Shown here piece after piece: positions 1 to 12,400 of a stretch of DNA of 64,000 nt. A program made the position numbers and the translations under genes. The notes under the pieces are model-generated. The model worked only from the letters and a program-made list of their open reading frames with translations, made no database searches and was not told the origin of the DNA. Source of the DNA: Gymnothorax reevesii (Eukaryota > Chordata > Actinopteri > Anguilliformes > Muraenidae); assembly GCA_029721435.1 (NCBI GenBank), contig CM056583.1, positions 51,377,620 through 51,441,619 of the forward strand, read 5' to 3'. How positions within the stretch are numbered: the first letter of the stretch is position 1; every line of letters begins with the position of its first letter.

Positions 1-819
1 CTCTCAATTTCTCTCCTTATATACTCTTTTGCAGCCCCCTTCCACCTTTTTGACGTTTTTTATTCTCTGGGACTTTCCGTCTCAGACATGCCCAGGACAT
101 GCCCAAACCTAGCTGCAGACTGGGCGTAACAAAAAAAGGTCAATGCTGCCATCTAGTGGCTTCTTTCCACATTACATTACCTTTTTAGTATTGGTAATAT
201 GAAATTCCTGAGTTTGAATTTCTTCAGAAAACAACCTGGTGCAGCTTACACATTCCACTGATCTGTTCAAGGTTAAATATAATTTTCTGGGCTAACACAT
301 AGCTAATAAATACACTTTTCGTGAGTAAAAAGTTGCGTATTGCTTTCCACAGTTGACAGGCTATGCATTTTAGTTCTAAGTATGTTTGTGAGCAAAATGT
401 ATACACTTGAGAGCCAGAAAAAGTACCTCCTAGACAGGGCAAGAAGGAATTTAGACGGGGCAATTAGATTTGGGAAGCACTTGCCCAGAAGGGCAAGTAG
501 GCAAAAACCTTAACGTCACACCCTGCATAGGTCATCACCAAATGTTAGTGATTAGTTTACGGGTGCACCAATGATTTTAAACTTCAGACAAGCGCCCACC
601 CACCAGAAAGTAAACACTTGTCAATGACGACTGGCTAGACTCTGTGTACGGAGCAAAGCGAAGTAGCAGAGTCTAGTTTTACCAGGCTAAAATGACTCAG
701 CCAAACTCAAATATCTTGGATATGGATCATTTACGGTTCGATTCTGCCCTCTGCTGGCCTTTTTCCATACCTCAACATGGTTGTTTTTCGGAGACAAAAG
801 CTGTGTTTGAAATCGTCCA
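1..819. other. 3' intronic DNA of myo18b, no gene seen
   Basis: I see no exon. A short hairpin at about 629-690 pairs GGCTAGACTCTG with CAGAGTCTAG, which suggests a decayed fold-back element. Phrases such as CTGCCATCTAGTGGC (147) look like ends of dispersed fish repeats. Confidence 0.4.
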
Positions 820-1600
820 CTCTTTCACTCCCTATCCCCCACATCATGTATGTGATATAGTGCACTACATAGGGAATGACTAAAGGAGATTTTGGACACT
901 ACACCAGAATTTTCTGAACATGGTCACGTCAGCAAATGCGCTGGATATTCCTGTGATGTGAGCGGACGCGCCGAATATCATGTAAACAAACCGGACACTT
1001 TAAGCTGCTTTCACACCAGACGCGAAACAAATTTTTCGCACGACAGATTACATTCAAAGTCCATGCAAAGACGCGAATGCACGCGAAACACGTTCGGTGC
1101 GAAAGCAACTATACTGTTGGACCTCATGGTTTTCTAGAATGTGCTTTACACGAAGCTACAATAGATGCTTTGGCTCTATCCGCTAGCTGTATAACTTAGT
1201 TAGCTAGCTACCCAACAAGCTTGGTAACATATCAAGGACAATAATTAGCCGGTTAGCTGATTACTAGTCTTTTCATTGACTTTGAATGTAATCTGCTGTG
1301 CAAAAAATTTGTTTCGCGTCCGCCGTGAAAGCAGCTTTACGGGAACAGTGGAGAACATATTTCAGCAGGGCGGAGCTATCTCGCTCTCCACATTCTTCTC
1401 CTGTGGAAACCCACGACCGCAGTGCATTGTAGTATACGGCACTACAATGTAGTGTACATCGCTTACTCATTCGATTCCACTGTGCATAATGGGTATTTTA
1501 TTATAGTCCACTACATAGTGGATGAAGAGAATTCGAACAGCACTACAAAATGGCGGACACACCATATAGTGCACTATATCCATGATAGGGGGCGATTTCA
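820..1600. mobile_element. Non-autonomous DNA element, nested with a second MITE
   Basis: The left end carries ATATAGTGCACTAC (854-867) and the right end its inverted counterpart TATAGTGCACTATA (1564-1577), both next to short C-rich or G-rich runs. A related end lies at 4620-4700. No transposase is visible; superfamily unknown. The middle contains a separate MITE at 1001-1339. Confidence 0.5.
1001..1339. mobile_element. MITE with ~60-bp terminal inverted repeats
   Basis: TAAGCTGCTTTCAC at the left is matched inverted by GTGAAAGCAGCTTTA at the right. The match continues inward through ACGCGAAACAAATTTTT and GATTACATTCAAAGTC. No coding capacity. Possibly PIF/Harbinger-like (T/A-rich trinucleotide flank), uncertain. 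Confidence 0.75.
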
Positions 1601-2009
1601 AAACACAGCTAAAGATAGACACGACTCTTACAGAATAATTTTGCGTCAAACTCAGTGAAAGAATTTCCGGTATCCAGGACATGAAATCTTTGTGTACTTT
1701 ATTTGAAAATGCGGTGGCCGTTTCCAATCCTGCCAATCATTTTTAATGTTTCCAGCTAGGATTGGTTAAAATAATCTGGTCAGAGCATTTATATCTTCTA
1801 CAATAAGCTTACGCAATCTCGGTTATATTAACATTTTTAATGCAAGGCCGGAAGAGAGAAAAAAAAACATTAACTGTCTCGAGACACTCCTTCAGAAGTC
1901 CGGCACTAGGTTGCCGAGTGGCTGTACTCAAATGAGTTTCTGTTGGTGTCCGGAACTTTAATGCGAAAAAAAAAAACATTGCACCTCCAGTGAAAGCACA
2001 CTGGCTGAA

Positions 2010-2520
2010 TCTCAATCTCCTCCCTAAGCCCTGAGCCCTGAGCCCTCACTGACTTAAGTAGCTGCACCTGGAAAGTGATTGAGTGCGTGAGGCTGCAAGG
2101 GGTTGAAGTACTATAAAAAGGGAATGGGACAGCCCTTTGTTTGGTTGTCAACAGCGATGCATCATGTTTCTCACAATCGCAGTTTTGGGACTTTTTATTT
2201 TACGTTTTTTGCTTTGATTGCGCCCTCCATGTTTTTTGTTTGCAAATTCGCTCGTTTCGCTTGGCTTTTATAGCGGCCGCCAGCTGGTTTCCCCAGGGGA
2301 CTCATTTCATACGTCACAATGCAATGAACTATGGGTAATTCCCTAACGCTAAGTCTGCAGAGATGCCCACTTACGGAAAGGGTGCATTGAGGGCTCAAAA
2401 AGACCGTGAGAGATCCCTCACGCACTTCATAATTTGTCAACAGGACAACCCATAAGCCCTCAAGGACTTAGCGGGAGCGCGCCTCAAAGTCAGTGAGTGC
2501 GTGAGGGTGGACATTGGGAT
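2010..2520. repeat. Fold-back repeat
   Basis: GTGAGTGCGTGAGG-type and CCCTCACTGACTTAAG-type segments occur at both edges (2020-2095 and 2445-2515) in direct and inverted form. It looks like a decayed fold-back DNA element. No open frame of interest. Confidence 0.35.
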
Positions 2521-2578
2521 TGGGCCATTGAGAGCTGGGAAGAACGGTCTTTTTGCTGGGTGTGTCCAAGACAACGCG

Positions 2579-2912
2579 TTAAGCCGGAATTATACTTTGC
2601 GTGTGCGTGTGCGCTGTTGGGCGCTAGAGCGCGTTGACGCAATTTTTGTCATCAAACAGTGTGCGCATAGCTCTACGCGGTCAACCGCGTACCCTCCAAA
2701 ATATTCGGACTGCCCGCACAGAAGCGCACAGGAACGCGTGATCAAAACACCGACTGCGCATGCTCTAGCAGACAAACATGGATGCTTTTCGTTGCTTTTG
2801 TACCCGTGTACAGGAGCGCTCACTACGTTTAACTATATTTGGCAGAGGACGCGTCTGTGCCCGAGTGCGCACAAATGTGTTCGCGGATGCGCAAAGTATA
2901 ACGCCGGCTTTA
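2579..2912. mobile_element. MITE A of a compound pair
   Basis: TTAAGCCGGAATTATACTTTGCG at 2579 is matched inverted by the stretch ending GCCGGCTTTA at 2912, a terminal inverted repeat of about 25 bp. The interior is rich in CpG and GTGCG. It abuts MITE B. Confidence 0.7.
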
Positions 2913-3287
2913 GGCCCGGAATATACTTGCTGCTCAAGACGCGTGCGCTTACGCATCATGGCTGCCGCGCACATTCTACATTCGTGAGTGTAGAGGTCAC
3001 TCATCTCGACGCGAGGTAACGTGCCGCGTGCGAAAGATGCAGTATTGACATGACCGCTAGAGGCGCTTGTGCGAACGAATCCATTGTGACAGTGTATGCG
3101 ATATCTGGGCAATACCGCCCGCCGTTTTCACGATTTAAGGGACCGATATGCTGCTGTCTGCCTCTAGTGGAGACCTCCAATACCATGCGTTTTTGACGCG
3201 TTGTGCTGCAGCAAGTGTGTGCACTCACGGAGCACACTGTGTTCGCGTCCGTTCGGTCACGCAGCAAGTATATTCCAGGCCTTACAG
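2910..3287. mobile_element. MITE B of a compound pair
   Basis: AGGCCCGGAATATACTTGC at about 2912 is matched inverted by GCAAGTATATTCCAGGCC at about 3265-3281. Its ends resemble those of MITE A (both contain CCGGAAT-ATACTT), so the two are probably related elements inserted side by side. Confidence 0.72.
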
Positions 3288-5287
3288 TAAAAATGGCGAA
3301 GCAGAAAAAACAACAGCTTGAGATCCTGTTCCAGCATATAGCTACTAGCAACTGTTTGCATTAGCTAAATATATTTAAGATCGTATCTAAAGTAGGCAAA
3401 ATACTGGTATCAAAATAGAGCTAGTTAAGTACAAAGAAATGAAAGTGATGTCTCCAGTCGCTATTGATTCATCGCTTGATATGATTTTTTCCTGAGTTTT
3501 AAAATAGCCAGGTTTAAGGCTGGAGTGAGCACACTGTTATAAACCCATCTTTTTTGCTAGTAATTTTAACTGGCACCTTTTTGCCACTTATTTAACTGCA
3601 ATTTTACAATCAGTTAATAACAGAGGTTCTGAGAATTTTAACTGTAAACCACAGTTACATGTGCGCAGGACTCAGCTTACAGTTAAAATAACAAGGTGAC
3701 AGTGCGTTAAAATAACTCATAAATGAAATCCATTGATAACAGCGTAGTAGCATCTAGTAGTTTGGCTTTCCATAAATGGATCAATGCCAGTAAATGAAAT
3801 TGGTCAAATATTTATTGGGGGTGATGATTCTGTAGCTGTAAACCTTTCTTCAATTTAAAATGTGTGTTTGATCTTAAAATGACATAAGTTTCTTATTGAA
3901 TGGAAAATTAATGAATTCGTTGGAAAAGCTGAAAATCATGTAGCTTTTTATTTAGCGTTTTTTTTTTTTTTTTTTTAGGAAGAGGCTATTCGCCCTGCAG
4001 TGCTTCTGCGCAAAACTTCAAAGAGTGGGCGGATTACAAAATTAAATCTCTTTTATTGGCCCAGCTGCTGGGAAAATGGCAGAACTGCTTTTCTTGACGG
4101 CCCCGCTGCGGGGCAGATAGCCAGTGTCTTTCCCTCAATTCACCCCATAGCGGGGAGAATAGCCACTCACTTTTTGTATGTCGCGCCCGAATAATTCCCG
4201 TAATCTTCAGCAATATGCGTAAATATAATTTTGATGCAATTTTGGGATAAATAGAGGACTTCGTTCACATGTAATATTTTTCTTATGCATATTTATGGCA
4301 ATGTTTAAGTAGGCAACATCAACAATTTCAGTCAAATAAATGTATTAAGTAAGTTTGATGTATGGTAACGTTGCATCTTGGGGGAGGTCTTCCTAAATAA
4401 GTGCTTTCACACAACTTCATGTCAAAAAATCTGAACTATCCCTTTAAACCATACAATATCCCACTGTCATAAATAATTTTAATTTATAAGAAGCTCTAAA
4501 CTCATTTCCAGCAGCTTTACCCTCACATTGTCAGCAATCTGAACTTCACATTATCGCCAGCTTCCAGCTTGCCCACACAGTGTCCCCTGTAACTGTACTT
4601 TTCTAGTTCTTACTAACAATTCGGACAGCACTAAAAAATGGAGAACCTACTATATAGTGTCCCATATAGTGGGTAGTGAGTGATTTTGGACATAGCCCAT
4701 CTCTACATGTTTCACACAAGAATAAATTAACTTATGAGTTTTTTTTTAAATAAATTAGCCAGTTTATGACTTCACTCTATTTTTTACACTCACTATGCAT
4801 CCAGTCATGAAAAGGAATTGATAAAGGAAAGGATTAGCCAAACACCACACCAGCCTTCCTGCATCTCACCCAGTACACACAGGAATGCACTGAAAGGCAT
4901 TCAGAGAAACCAGACACCACAGCTCAGCAGGATGAATGTAGATATACCATGATAATTCAGCCTATTTCCTAAACAGGCTTTGACTGCATCGGCTATTGAG
5001 AGTCAGAAAGCATCACAACCCTTTTCAATCACTGTGGGCCATGCATCAGCCACAACAGTGCCCAAGACTGGTATTGTAATGAATTGTTACCCTCTACACT
5101 GTGAAACTGTGTTTACCATCAGAGACAATGATTCAACAGCACTGCACCAAGATTGAAAACCCAACTTACTTTCAGCCATTCATGATGTTCATGGCTGTGT
5201 GAGGATCTGGCATCTTTGGCTGGCAGAGGCTGAGTGCATTATATAGCATGGAGTGCAGATTTCACAATATCAACTGAAATATCTTTA
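3288..5287. other. 3' intronic DNA with repeat ends, no gene seen
   Basis: AT-rich sequence. It holds a poly-T tract at 3960-3977, a GC-rich hairpin near 4101-4115, a GAACTATCCCTTTAA repeat end at about 4432-4446 and a relic related to the 820-1600 element at 4620-4700. No exon with splice sites and family similarity was found. Confidence 0.4.
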
Positions 5288-5500
5288 TTAACCCTTAGAG
5301 CGCTATAGGCAACAATAGTTGCCCAATGATGTAATATATAAAAATCAGATGCTGGTGAAAACTTATCGTGTGGCAACTTGTTTTAAAGAGCTCTGGCAGG
5401 GGAACTCTTTAAAACAAGTTGTCGCATGATAGAAATTCAACAGCTGAGGATAATTACATTTTTAATTCTTTGAAAATGTATTCAGCGCTCTATGGGTTAA
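5288..5500. mobile_element. piggyBac-like fold-back MITE, copy 1
   Basis: Begins TTAACCCTTAGAGCGCTATA and ends GCGCTCTATGGGTTAA, so the CCC...GGG termini are flanked by TTAA, the piggyBac target site. The centre is a long near-palindrome around GGCAACTTGTTTTAAAGAGC. Related copies are at 29509-29720 and 37745-37937. Confidence 0.75.
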
Positions 5501-5851
5501 CCTTTTGTGACACCATTATGCCACAAAACCTACAAGTGTTTATTCTAGCCAATCGTTGATAGGGACTGCAAATTAGTCCTGCAGTCTGAACATATTTTGC
5601 TTCACAGCCAATTGATGCTACAATATAATATCCTATATAACACGCCCCTCACTCCAAACTGTATGTCAGAACATTCTCACGCTCGAAATTTGGGAAACAG
5701 CCCATTATCGAGATTGAGCGGGTGTCACAGAATATTATTCCCATCTCTCAAACAGGTGTTACGATATTTTACACCCTCTCCCCCACCACCCCCACCTTGC
5801 TGAAATTGATGTTACTGCACATCTCTATTTCCCCTCTCCAGCTGACACAGT

Positions 5852-6153
5852 GGGTGCATCTGAAAGCATAAGCTGCAGCCTTTGAAGGCTGCATGTTTAG
5901 GGGTCTTCACTTAATTCAACCTGGCAAACTAACATTTTGGCTTAGGAAGAAGGATAAATTTAGGGTTAGGGTTAGGTTTGCGGCTAGGTTTAGAGTTAGA
6001 GGTTAGAGGTAAGGAAACAAGAGACAACTTGCTTAAACAAAAGCTGTTATACGTAGATAAAATAACGTCATGTCAGTTTGGCGGATGGAATTAAGCGACG
6101 ACCCCTAAAAACGCAGCCTTCAAAGGATGCAGCCTGTGCTTTGAGATGCACCC
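5852..6153. mobile_element. MITE with ~75-bp terminal inverted repeats
   Basis: Left end GGGTGCATCTGAAAGCATAA is matched by the inverse of the right end (CTTTGAGATGCACCC), and the match continues through CCTTTGAAGGCTGC and TTAGGGGTC. The interior has GGGTTAGGGTTAGG-like sequence. It ends about 95 bp from the donor of the 6248-6433 exon. Confidence 0.8.
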
Positions 6154-6247
6154 TTTGTATCATGCCCCACCTCTGACTGTTGTAGCAGTAAATGATGCCC
6201 CCCCGGCACCGAGTGCTGTGCCAAACACAGTTCCCTGCGGCTCTCAC

Positions 6248-6433
6248 CAGCTCCATGCGCCGGCGGCTGCTGTCCTGTTCCCTCTGGGTGAGATCCTCCA
6301 TCTCCAGCCGGATGTCGGCCAGCCGCTGCTGGTAGAAGTGCGCGTTCTCTCTTTCCCGAGCCTCTGCCTGGGCCGCCTGCTCCAGCTCTTCGCCCATCCG
6401 AACCACGCTGTCCCGAAGCCGCAGCACCAGAAC
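6248..6433 (-). CDS. myo18b: myo18b exon: last tail exon visible
   Basis: Sixty-two codons, phase 0/0: [20 protein letters not shown], then [20 protein letters not shown], ending RRRMEL before GTGAGA. The R-L-R-D-S-x-x-x-M-G-E-E-L segment marks MYO18B. The next exon was not found in 1-6247, so the tail end and C-terminal domain must lie outside the window. Confidence 0.95.
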
Positions 6434-9400
6434 CTAGGCCAGGGGGCAGAGGGAGGAGTCACGCCACACAGGCAGAAAGGTGCAATACAATAGTTGTACG
6501 GCCACAGACCTCGCCCAATGACAGAGATGAATCTCGTCCAGTCAAGCATTTTGTTATTCCAACAAACTCCGCAGCGATCCGAGGAGAAAGCCATCGCTAC
6601 GGTTCTCATCGCTCAATTTGCGAGAGCAATGAGCTGACACTCAGGAAAAAGCCTGACACAGGATCTTGGCAAAGATGGAGCAGGAGCATTTTAGTCCTCT
6701 CCGCTCTGAAGACTAATATACATCTGGTAGGTGTGCCCCAACATGCACATCTTTTAGCCAATACAGGAAAATGCCTTGCACATTTACATCTTTATTTCAC
6801 ATTTGGAACTTCAACTTGCATAATTTGTCCATCTGTCCAGGCCGTGGTGTTGTAACAATCAGAGACAACACAGAAAACCACAAGTAATCGTTCTACCAGC
6901 TGACGCTTCTTCATTCCCTACAGACCACCAGCTGAAACATGGACACTGCAGGCCACTAATTGACCAGATGGGGGTGCTGCCCAGCAATGGAATTACTATA
7001 AACACAGGGAATAAACCATTGAACTCACTGTGGTATAACTCCTGTCTGCCTGGGTATCACTGTAGCCTGTTATATAAAACCGGATAGGGCTGCTAGTGAC
7101 AGATAGTGCAGTAGCAGTCTTCCTGAAATCCTACACTGTGGAGAACATCTATCCACAGAGTCACATTGAAATCTATTGATCCAGCTCTTCATTTCTCCAT
7201 TAGAACTTTAATATCAAGATGACGTCATGGGAAAGCAATATTTTTGAAGTATTGGCTAAATATAAAGCATTTCTATCCTAGTTTATTAAAAAGAGATACT
7301 GCCATAGGCATACACACAAATGTGCACCCGCATACACACAAAATCGCGTCCACAGACGCACGAACACAAACACATGCGCATGTGCATACACAGACACATA
7401 CTACATTGCAGTTATTTGACCTCAGTTTTTATCTTCAGTGACTCACAGGTGATTACACCACTGGGGTGGGGGGTGGTAATGGGGGGTAAAGAGCCTGCAC
7501 TGATCTAACAGTGGCTGCAGTGAAAATTGAACCACCTTCTGATTCCAAGCCAAATTCTTTTAACCACCAGGCTGCAGCCTGACATTCAGGACACAAGCAC
7601 TCACAGAGATGCACACACAAACAAGCACTCATGCATCAAACTCTCATGGATGCACTCACGCACATGCACTCAAGTGCAAGCAATCATACAAAAGCACTCA
7701 CGCACAAGCGCTTACACCTGAGCACTCACTCACAACTGCACACACATGCACTTCCACACAAGCACTCATTCATAAGTATACATACACATGCACTCTCACA
7801 CGAGCACTCACTCATGAGAATGCACACACATGCACTCCCACGCAGGCACTCACTCAAAAGTATGGACACATATGCACTCCCACATAAACACTCATATGCA
7901 AATACTCACACACAAGCAGAAGTGTAAAATCCAGGGGTCAGACAGTAAAAGTCCTGCCAAGTTTTTCTCCCTCCCACAGAATGAGCTGATCACTCACATT
8001 GGCTCTATCCTGGCTCCTGTCCAAAGTAAATCCAGGAGGTTGGAATAAAGTTCTGGGGAGGATTTTTACTTTCTGAACCCGGACTTTACACCTCTGCACA
8101 CAAGCACTCACTCATAAGTACGCATGCCAATGCACTCTCACACAGACACTCACACACAAGCCTGCACACACAGACACTCACACACAAGCATGCACACGTA
8201 AGCACTTACACACAAGTACGCACACACATAGTGCTCTCACACACAAACATGCACACACACAAAAGCACTCACACTGACACACATAGATCAAAAAGCAAGG
8301 GACACATAGCAGAAAGGTCACGTTCTCACCTCAAACCTCTTGATCTGGCCCCTCTGGAACTCCAGCTTGTTCTCCAGGTCGCAGACCCGGGCTTCCTGCT
8401 TACTCACGATGCTGCGCGCCACAGTGGACGACTCCAGGAACTGCACCCTGGTCACACTCTGCTGCAGCTGGGGAAACAGAGAGAAAGAGAAGAAGAGATA
8501 ATTATGTAACAGGTGGAGAGATGGAGGAAGTGATATAAAAAAGCAAGGAGCAAAAAGGCGAGGGGTAATAATTTATGAAGTTGGAGTAAAGACAAAGGTG
8601 GGGAATATAAATAGAAACAGGGAGGAGAAGCAAGAGAAAAGACAATAAAGGCAAAGAATTGGCAGAGAGAGATGAGTGAAGTGCAGTGAGAATCCGGTAA
8701 AAAAGTAACAATCGTACAAGGCATTCACTGAACTACGAGTGAAATGTTGTTCTTCAGAAAGTTAATTTAATCATCCATTGATGACTTGAGGTTCCTTTAG
8801 AGCTCATATTCCCCCTCATTTGTTGCAGTCTTATGAAGGAGTACCGTGAGACACATTTTCGCCGAATGAGCAGTATTGTGTGCCATTTATGACCAGCGGA
8901 TGGCAGCAATGAGATTTTCACATTATTTAAAGATGTTATGCACCTATTTACACACTCTTCAAACACTGGGATTTCCCAGCTCAGCGATGAATGAGAAATG
9001 TCTATCAATCCCTGAAATTTTTTCCACACAAAAACACTGTTTCATAGCTAGGGCATAGTCACATGCTGTGTGCACACCGCTCATCTGCCTGTGAGCAGCT
9101 GTAACGATGTCATTGTGCCTGTGAGGACACCACTGCGATGTCACTGTGTGTGTGAGCTCACCACAGTGATGATATCACTGTGCCTCTGAGTTCACAGCCG
9201 TGATGATCTCAACGTGCTTGTGGCCGCACACCTGTGATGTTGCCATGCCTGCGAGCCCACCGCTGTTATAATATCACTGTTCTTGTGAGTGCACAGCTGT
9301 GATGATGTCACTGTGTCAGTGAGTACACAGCTATGAAGTCACCTTGCATGTAACCACGCAGCTGTGATGCAACTGTGCTTTTGAGCACACTGCTGTGATG

Positions 9401-12400
9401 AAATCGCCATACCAGTGAGCACACAGCCGCGATGTCACAGCACCTGTGAGCACACTGCTGCGATGTCACCGTATCCGAGATCACACAGCTATAAGATATC
9501 ACTGTGCCTGTTCGTGCGTAGTTGTCATATCATTGTGCATGCCACATGTTAGAATCCAACTGTGATGATTTCACTGTGCCTGTGACTGCACAGCTGTGAT
9601 TGATTGATTGATGTCTTTTTCTAATGTGTAGAATAACAACAAAAAACAATAGTCAAAAAGATGAATAAGTAAAAAACACAATACTTCTATCAACAAACAC
9701 TTGCACATCTACATTTATACGCGTGAAAAGGAGAAGGACGTATAAACTTATTTAATCCTTCCTCTTTATTCCCTGATTATTCACTATCCATAACTCTTTT
9801 ATTGAAATCCTTTTGTGTCTTCTTGAAATTCAACTACAACCCCATTTCTCAGTTTCAACATTTGATAGGTTGTCTTTGCACTATTTCAATTAAACATAGG
9901 GTTTAAATGTTTTGCAAGTCATTACAATCTGTTTTTATTTACATTTTACACACACTCCCAACTTTTCTGGAAATGGGGTGGTACTATAAATATACAGTAA
10001 ACAACTAATGTACTAAACAGAAAAATGCTCAAATGCCCATATGCAATCATAAAATAAATCTACATATTTACACATGGTAATAAATACAATAAATACAAAC
10101 CCCTAGTGATTATCAAAGTGTTTCCTCATCCCAGTACCCCATGAATATAATTTCTTTATACCTCTACTTACACTGGATTATGTTTCGATATTGCTTCAGC
10201 TCGATATTCAGGGTACTCCACAACTTCCCTCCAAAGATTGAAGTACAAAAACCTTTCATCATTTTACAAACACTACGAGTTTTTGAATTTTACTTCCCTC
10301 TTAAATTATAACCCCCCTCTCTTTGAAAGAACGTTTTATTAATATATTTTGGCATCAGATTGCTCCTTACTTTATACATTATTTGTACAGTTTTGAATTC
10401 CACAAGCACAAAGAATTTTAAAGTTTTAGACTTTAAGAATAATAAATTAGCATCTTACCAAAAGCCAACATTATGCAGTATGCTCATGGCACTTTCATGA
10501 AGTAATAAAAGCAGTAGTTCAGTGCTTTCATATGCATTTTAATCAAGCCTCTGCACAGTAATTAAGATAAGGTAAAAACAAGTGAAAAGTAAAGAATGTG
10601 AGGAGATTTGAGATCCAGAATGTTCTTTGCTTTAGCAAGAACTGAAATGCTTCTAGTGTCGTAATCAAAGCAATAGGTGGTCCGAGTAAAAGTATAAGAG
10701 TGTGTGACTTTTTGGCTGGGCAGTATATAGCATTTATGAAAAGAATAAAAAATTTTGGTGCCACTACTGGCCCCTGGGGGACACCACAAGCAATTTCAAA
10801 ATATTCAGATTCATTATCTCCTATCATCATAGTTGCCTGTTTTTTTTTAATAACTTCTAACCTAATTCAAGGCTACCCTCCGATCCCATCCCGTTCCAAT
10901 TTATTCTTTAATATTTCATTATTTATTTTGTCAAATGCTTTTTCATATCAATGAATAGCCCAAAGCCATTTTCTTTTTGTCCATGGAATTTCTTCAGTAA
11001 GTTCAGTTAAAGCTAATGATCTTGACCGGTTTGTTCTGAATCCACACGAAGACATGTGTGCAAAAAGTACTAGAGTCACATTGAGCAAAAAATGAGCTGA
11101 CACCAGTATTAAATGCCAAATGGCCAGAGCATCATCTGATACCAAAGTTTTCTCAGGGGAAGTGCTCAAGTCCTGTGTATTGATGTGTTGTCATTGTAAA
11201 ATTCACTAAATTTTAGTGCAAGAAATGCCCAAGTTCATAAAAGTTAACAACTGTCCAAACTAAACCCTAAAAAGTGACATGTGAGTAGCAGTGAAAATGG
11301 CAACCATGGAGGCTAGAAAGTAGGCTTCATCTGTTGAAAGTAATCAAGTCCAGGCATTTTGCGGGAAATGTACGTAAGTCCAGGTGTTTAGCAGAAAAAA
11401 GAATTTAAGTCCAAAATTAATTTTTTTACTAACTGATTCATTAGTATTTTTCCGCAAAAAATGGTCTCTGAACTCTCAATAGCCTATGGAAATAGCAATG
11501 CGCTCCATAGTCCACCACCATTAAAAAAAATCTTGCTTCATAGTATGCTACCATTAAAAAAATTATCCGCAACATGTTTTGGAAACTTTCCCCCCAATAT
11601 CTCAAAAGAGTTACTTTGTGACTTCGGTACCTCTTGCGCACAGGTCTTCATATTGACTGTCTGAGAGTAATTTGTGCTTATCTGGAAAATTCTAAAATGT
11701 CCCATTGAAGACTTTTTCAGGGATTTTTAAAGAATTCTGGAAGAAACAGGCCTGTAATTTGAGTAGTGGCATTCGTCTCCAGTTTTGTCCAGTGGAATGA
11801 TTTTATCCATTTTAATTTTATTAAAATGGCCTTTGCCAGGCCGCAGTTGTAAATAAGAACTAGTTCTTAATCAGTCTTGCCTGGTTAAATAAAGGTCCAA
11901 TCAATCAATCAATTATTTGGAAATTGTCCGTTTGTAAATTAATGAACAAATTATATAATTGGATTATTATTGCGGTTGTGATTATGTTTGAGCTGGCAAT
12001 AATCATTTTAACCCTGACTGAAGAGGTGCGTGTTGGGATCCTGCATTTCAGCCATTCTTTTGTCTAGCCCCATGTTTAAGTTCTGTGCCTGGCTTGCCAT
12101 GTATGCCTTTTGTGTTTTAGTGACCACTGCCTGCCTCTGACCATCCCTAGGATTATGTATTGTGTTTTGGTTGTTTGATTTCATGTTTTATTATTTTTCT
12201 TGTTTTGTTATTATTTACGTCTTTGCCATGTTTCATAGCCTTGCCATGTTTCATAGTCTTGTTTTTGGTTCTAGTCCTGCACTTCGTTTTCCCCTGTCTT
12301 GTCTGGTGTAGGTCTTTGCCCACGGTCCCTTGTCTGACGTGCCACTCATTCGGGTGATTTCCTGGTTTCTGGGATTTCAATCTTTCTTCATATCTCGTTT

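Larger units (their letters stand above)
9599..11200 (-). mobile_element. Decayed non-LTR retrotransposon (LINE)
   Basis: The minus strand ends at 9599-9614 in an ATCA repeat tail placed directly in the minisatellite. At 10750-10960 the minus strand reads [19 protein letters not shown] and [20 protein letters not shown], which are reverse transcriptase palm motifs, and later PYLNYCAEA. Stops and indels break the frame. The tail and motifs suggest an L2/CR1/Rex1-type element. Two smaller DNA elements are inserted within it (9837-9981 and about 10600-10733). Confidence 0.75.

Noticed and set aside
2501..3351. Overlapping open frames of 115-172 codons with high CpG
   Set aside because: They coincide with the two MITEs and are open on both strands because of GC-rich composition; no protein family fits.
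5950..6015. GGGTTAGGGTTAGG as an interstitial telomere repeat
   Set aside because: Only two full units, inside a MITE; the similar CCCTAACCCC at 28130 is also inside a MITE.
6244..6609. Arg/Ser-rich minus-strand frame overlapping the 6248-6433 exon
   Set aside because: Shadow frame of the myo18b exon; the chosen frame has the coiled-coil pattern and correct splice phase.
7244..8048. Several plus-strand frames rich in His and Thr
   Set aside because: Products of the CA-rich minisatellite, not genes.
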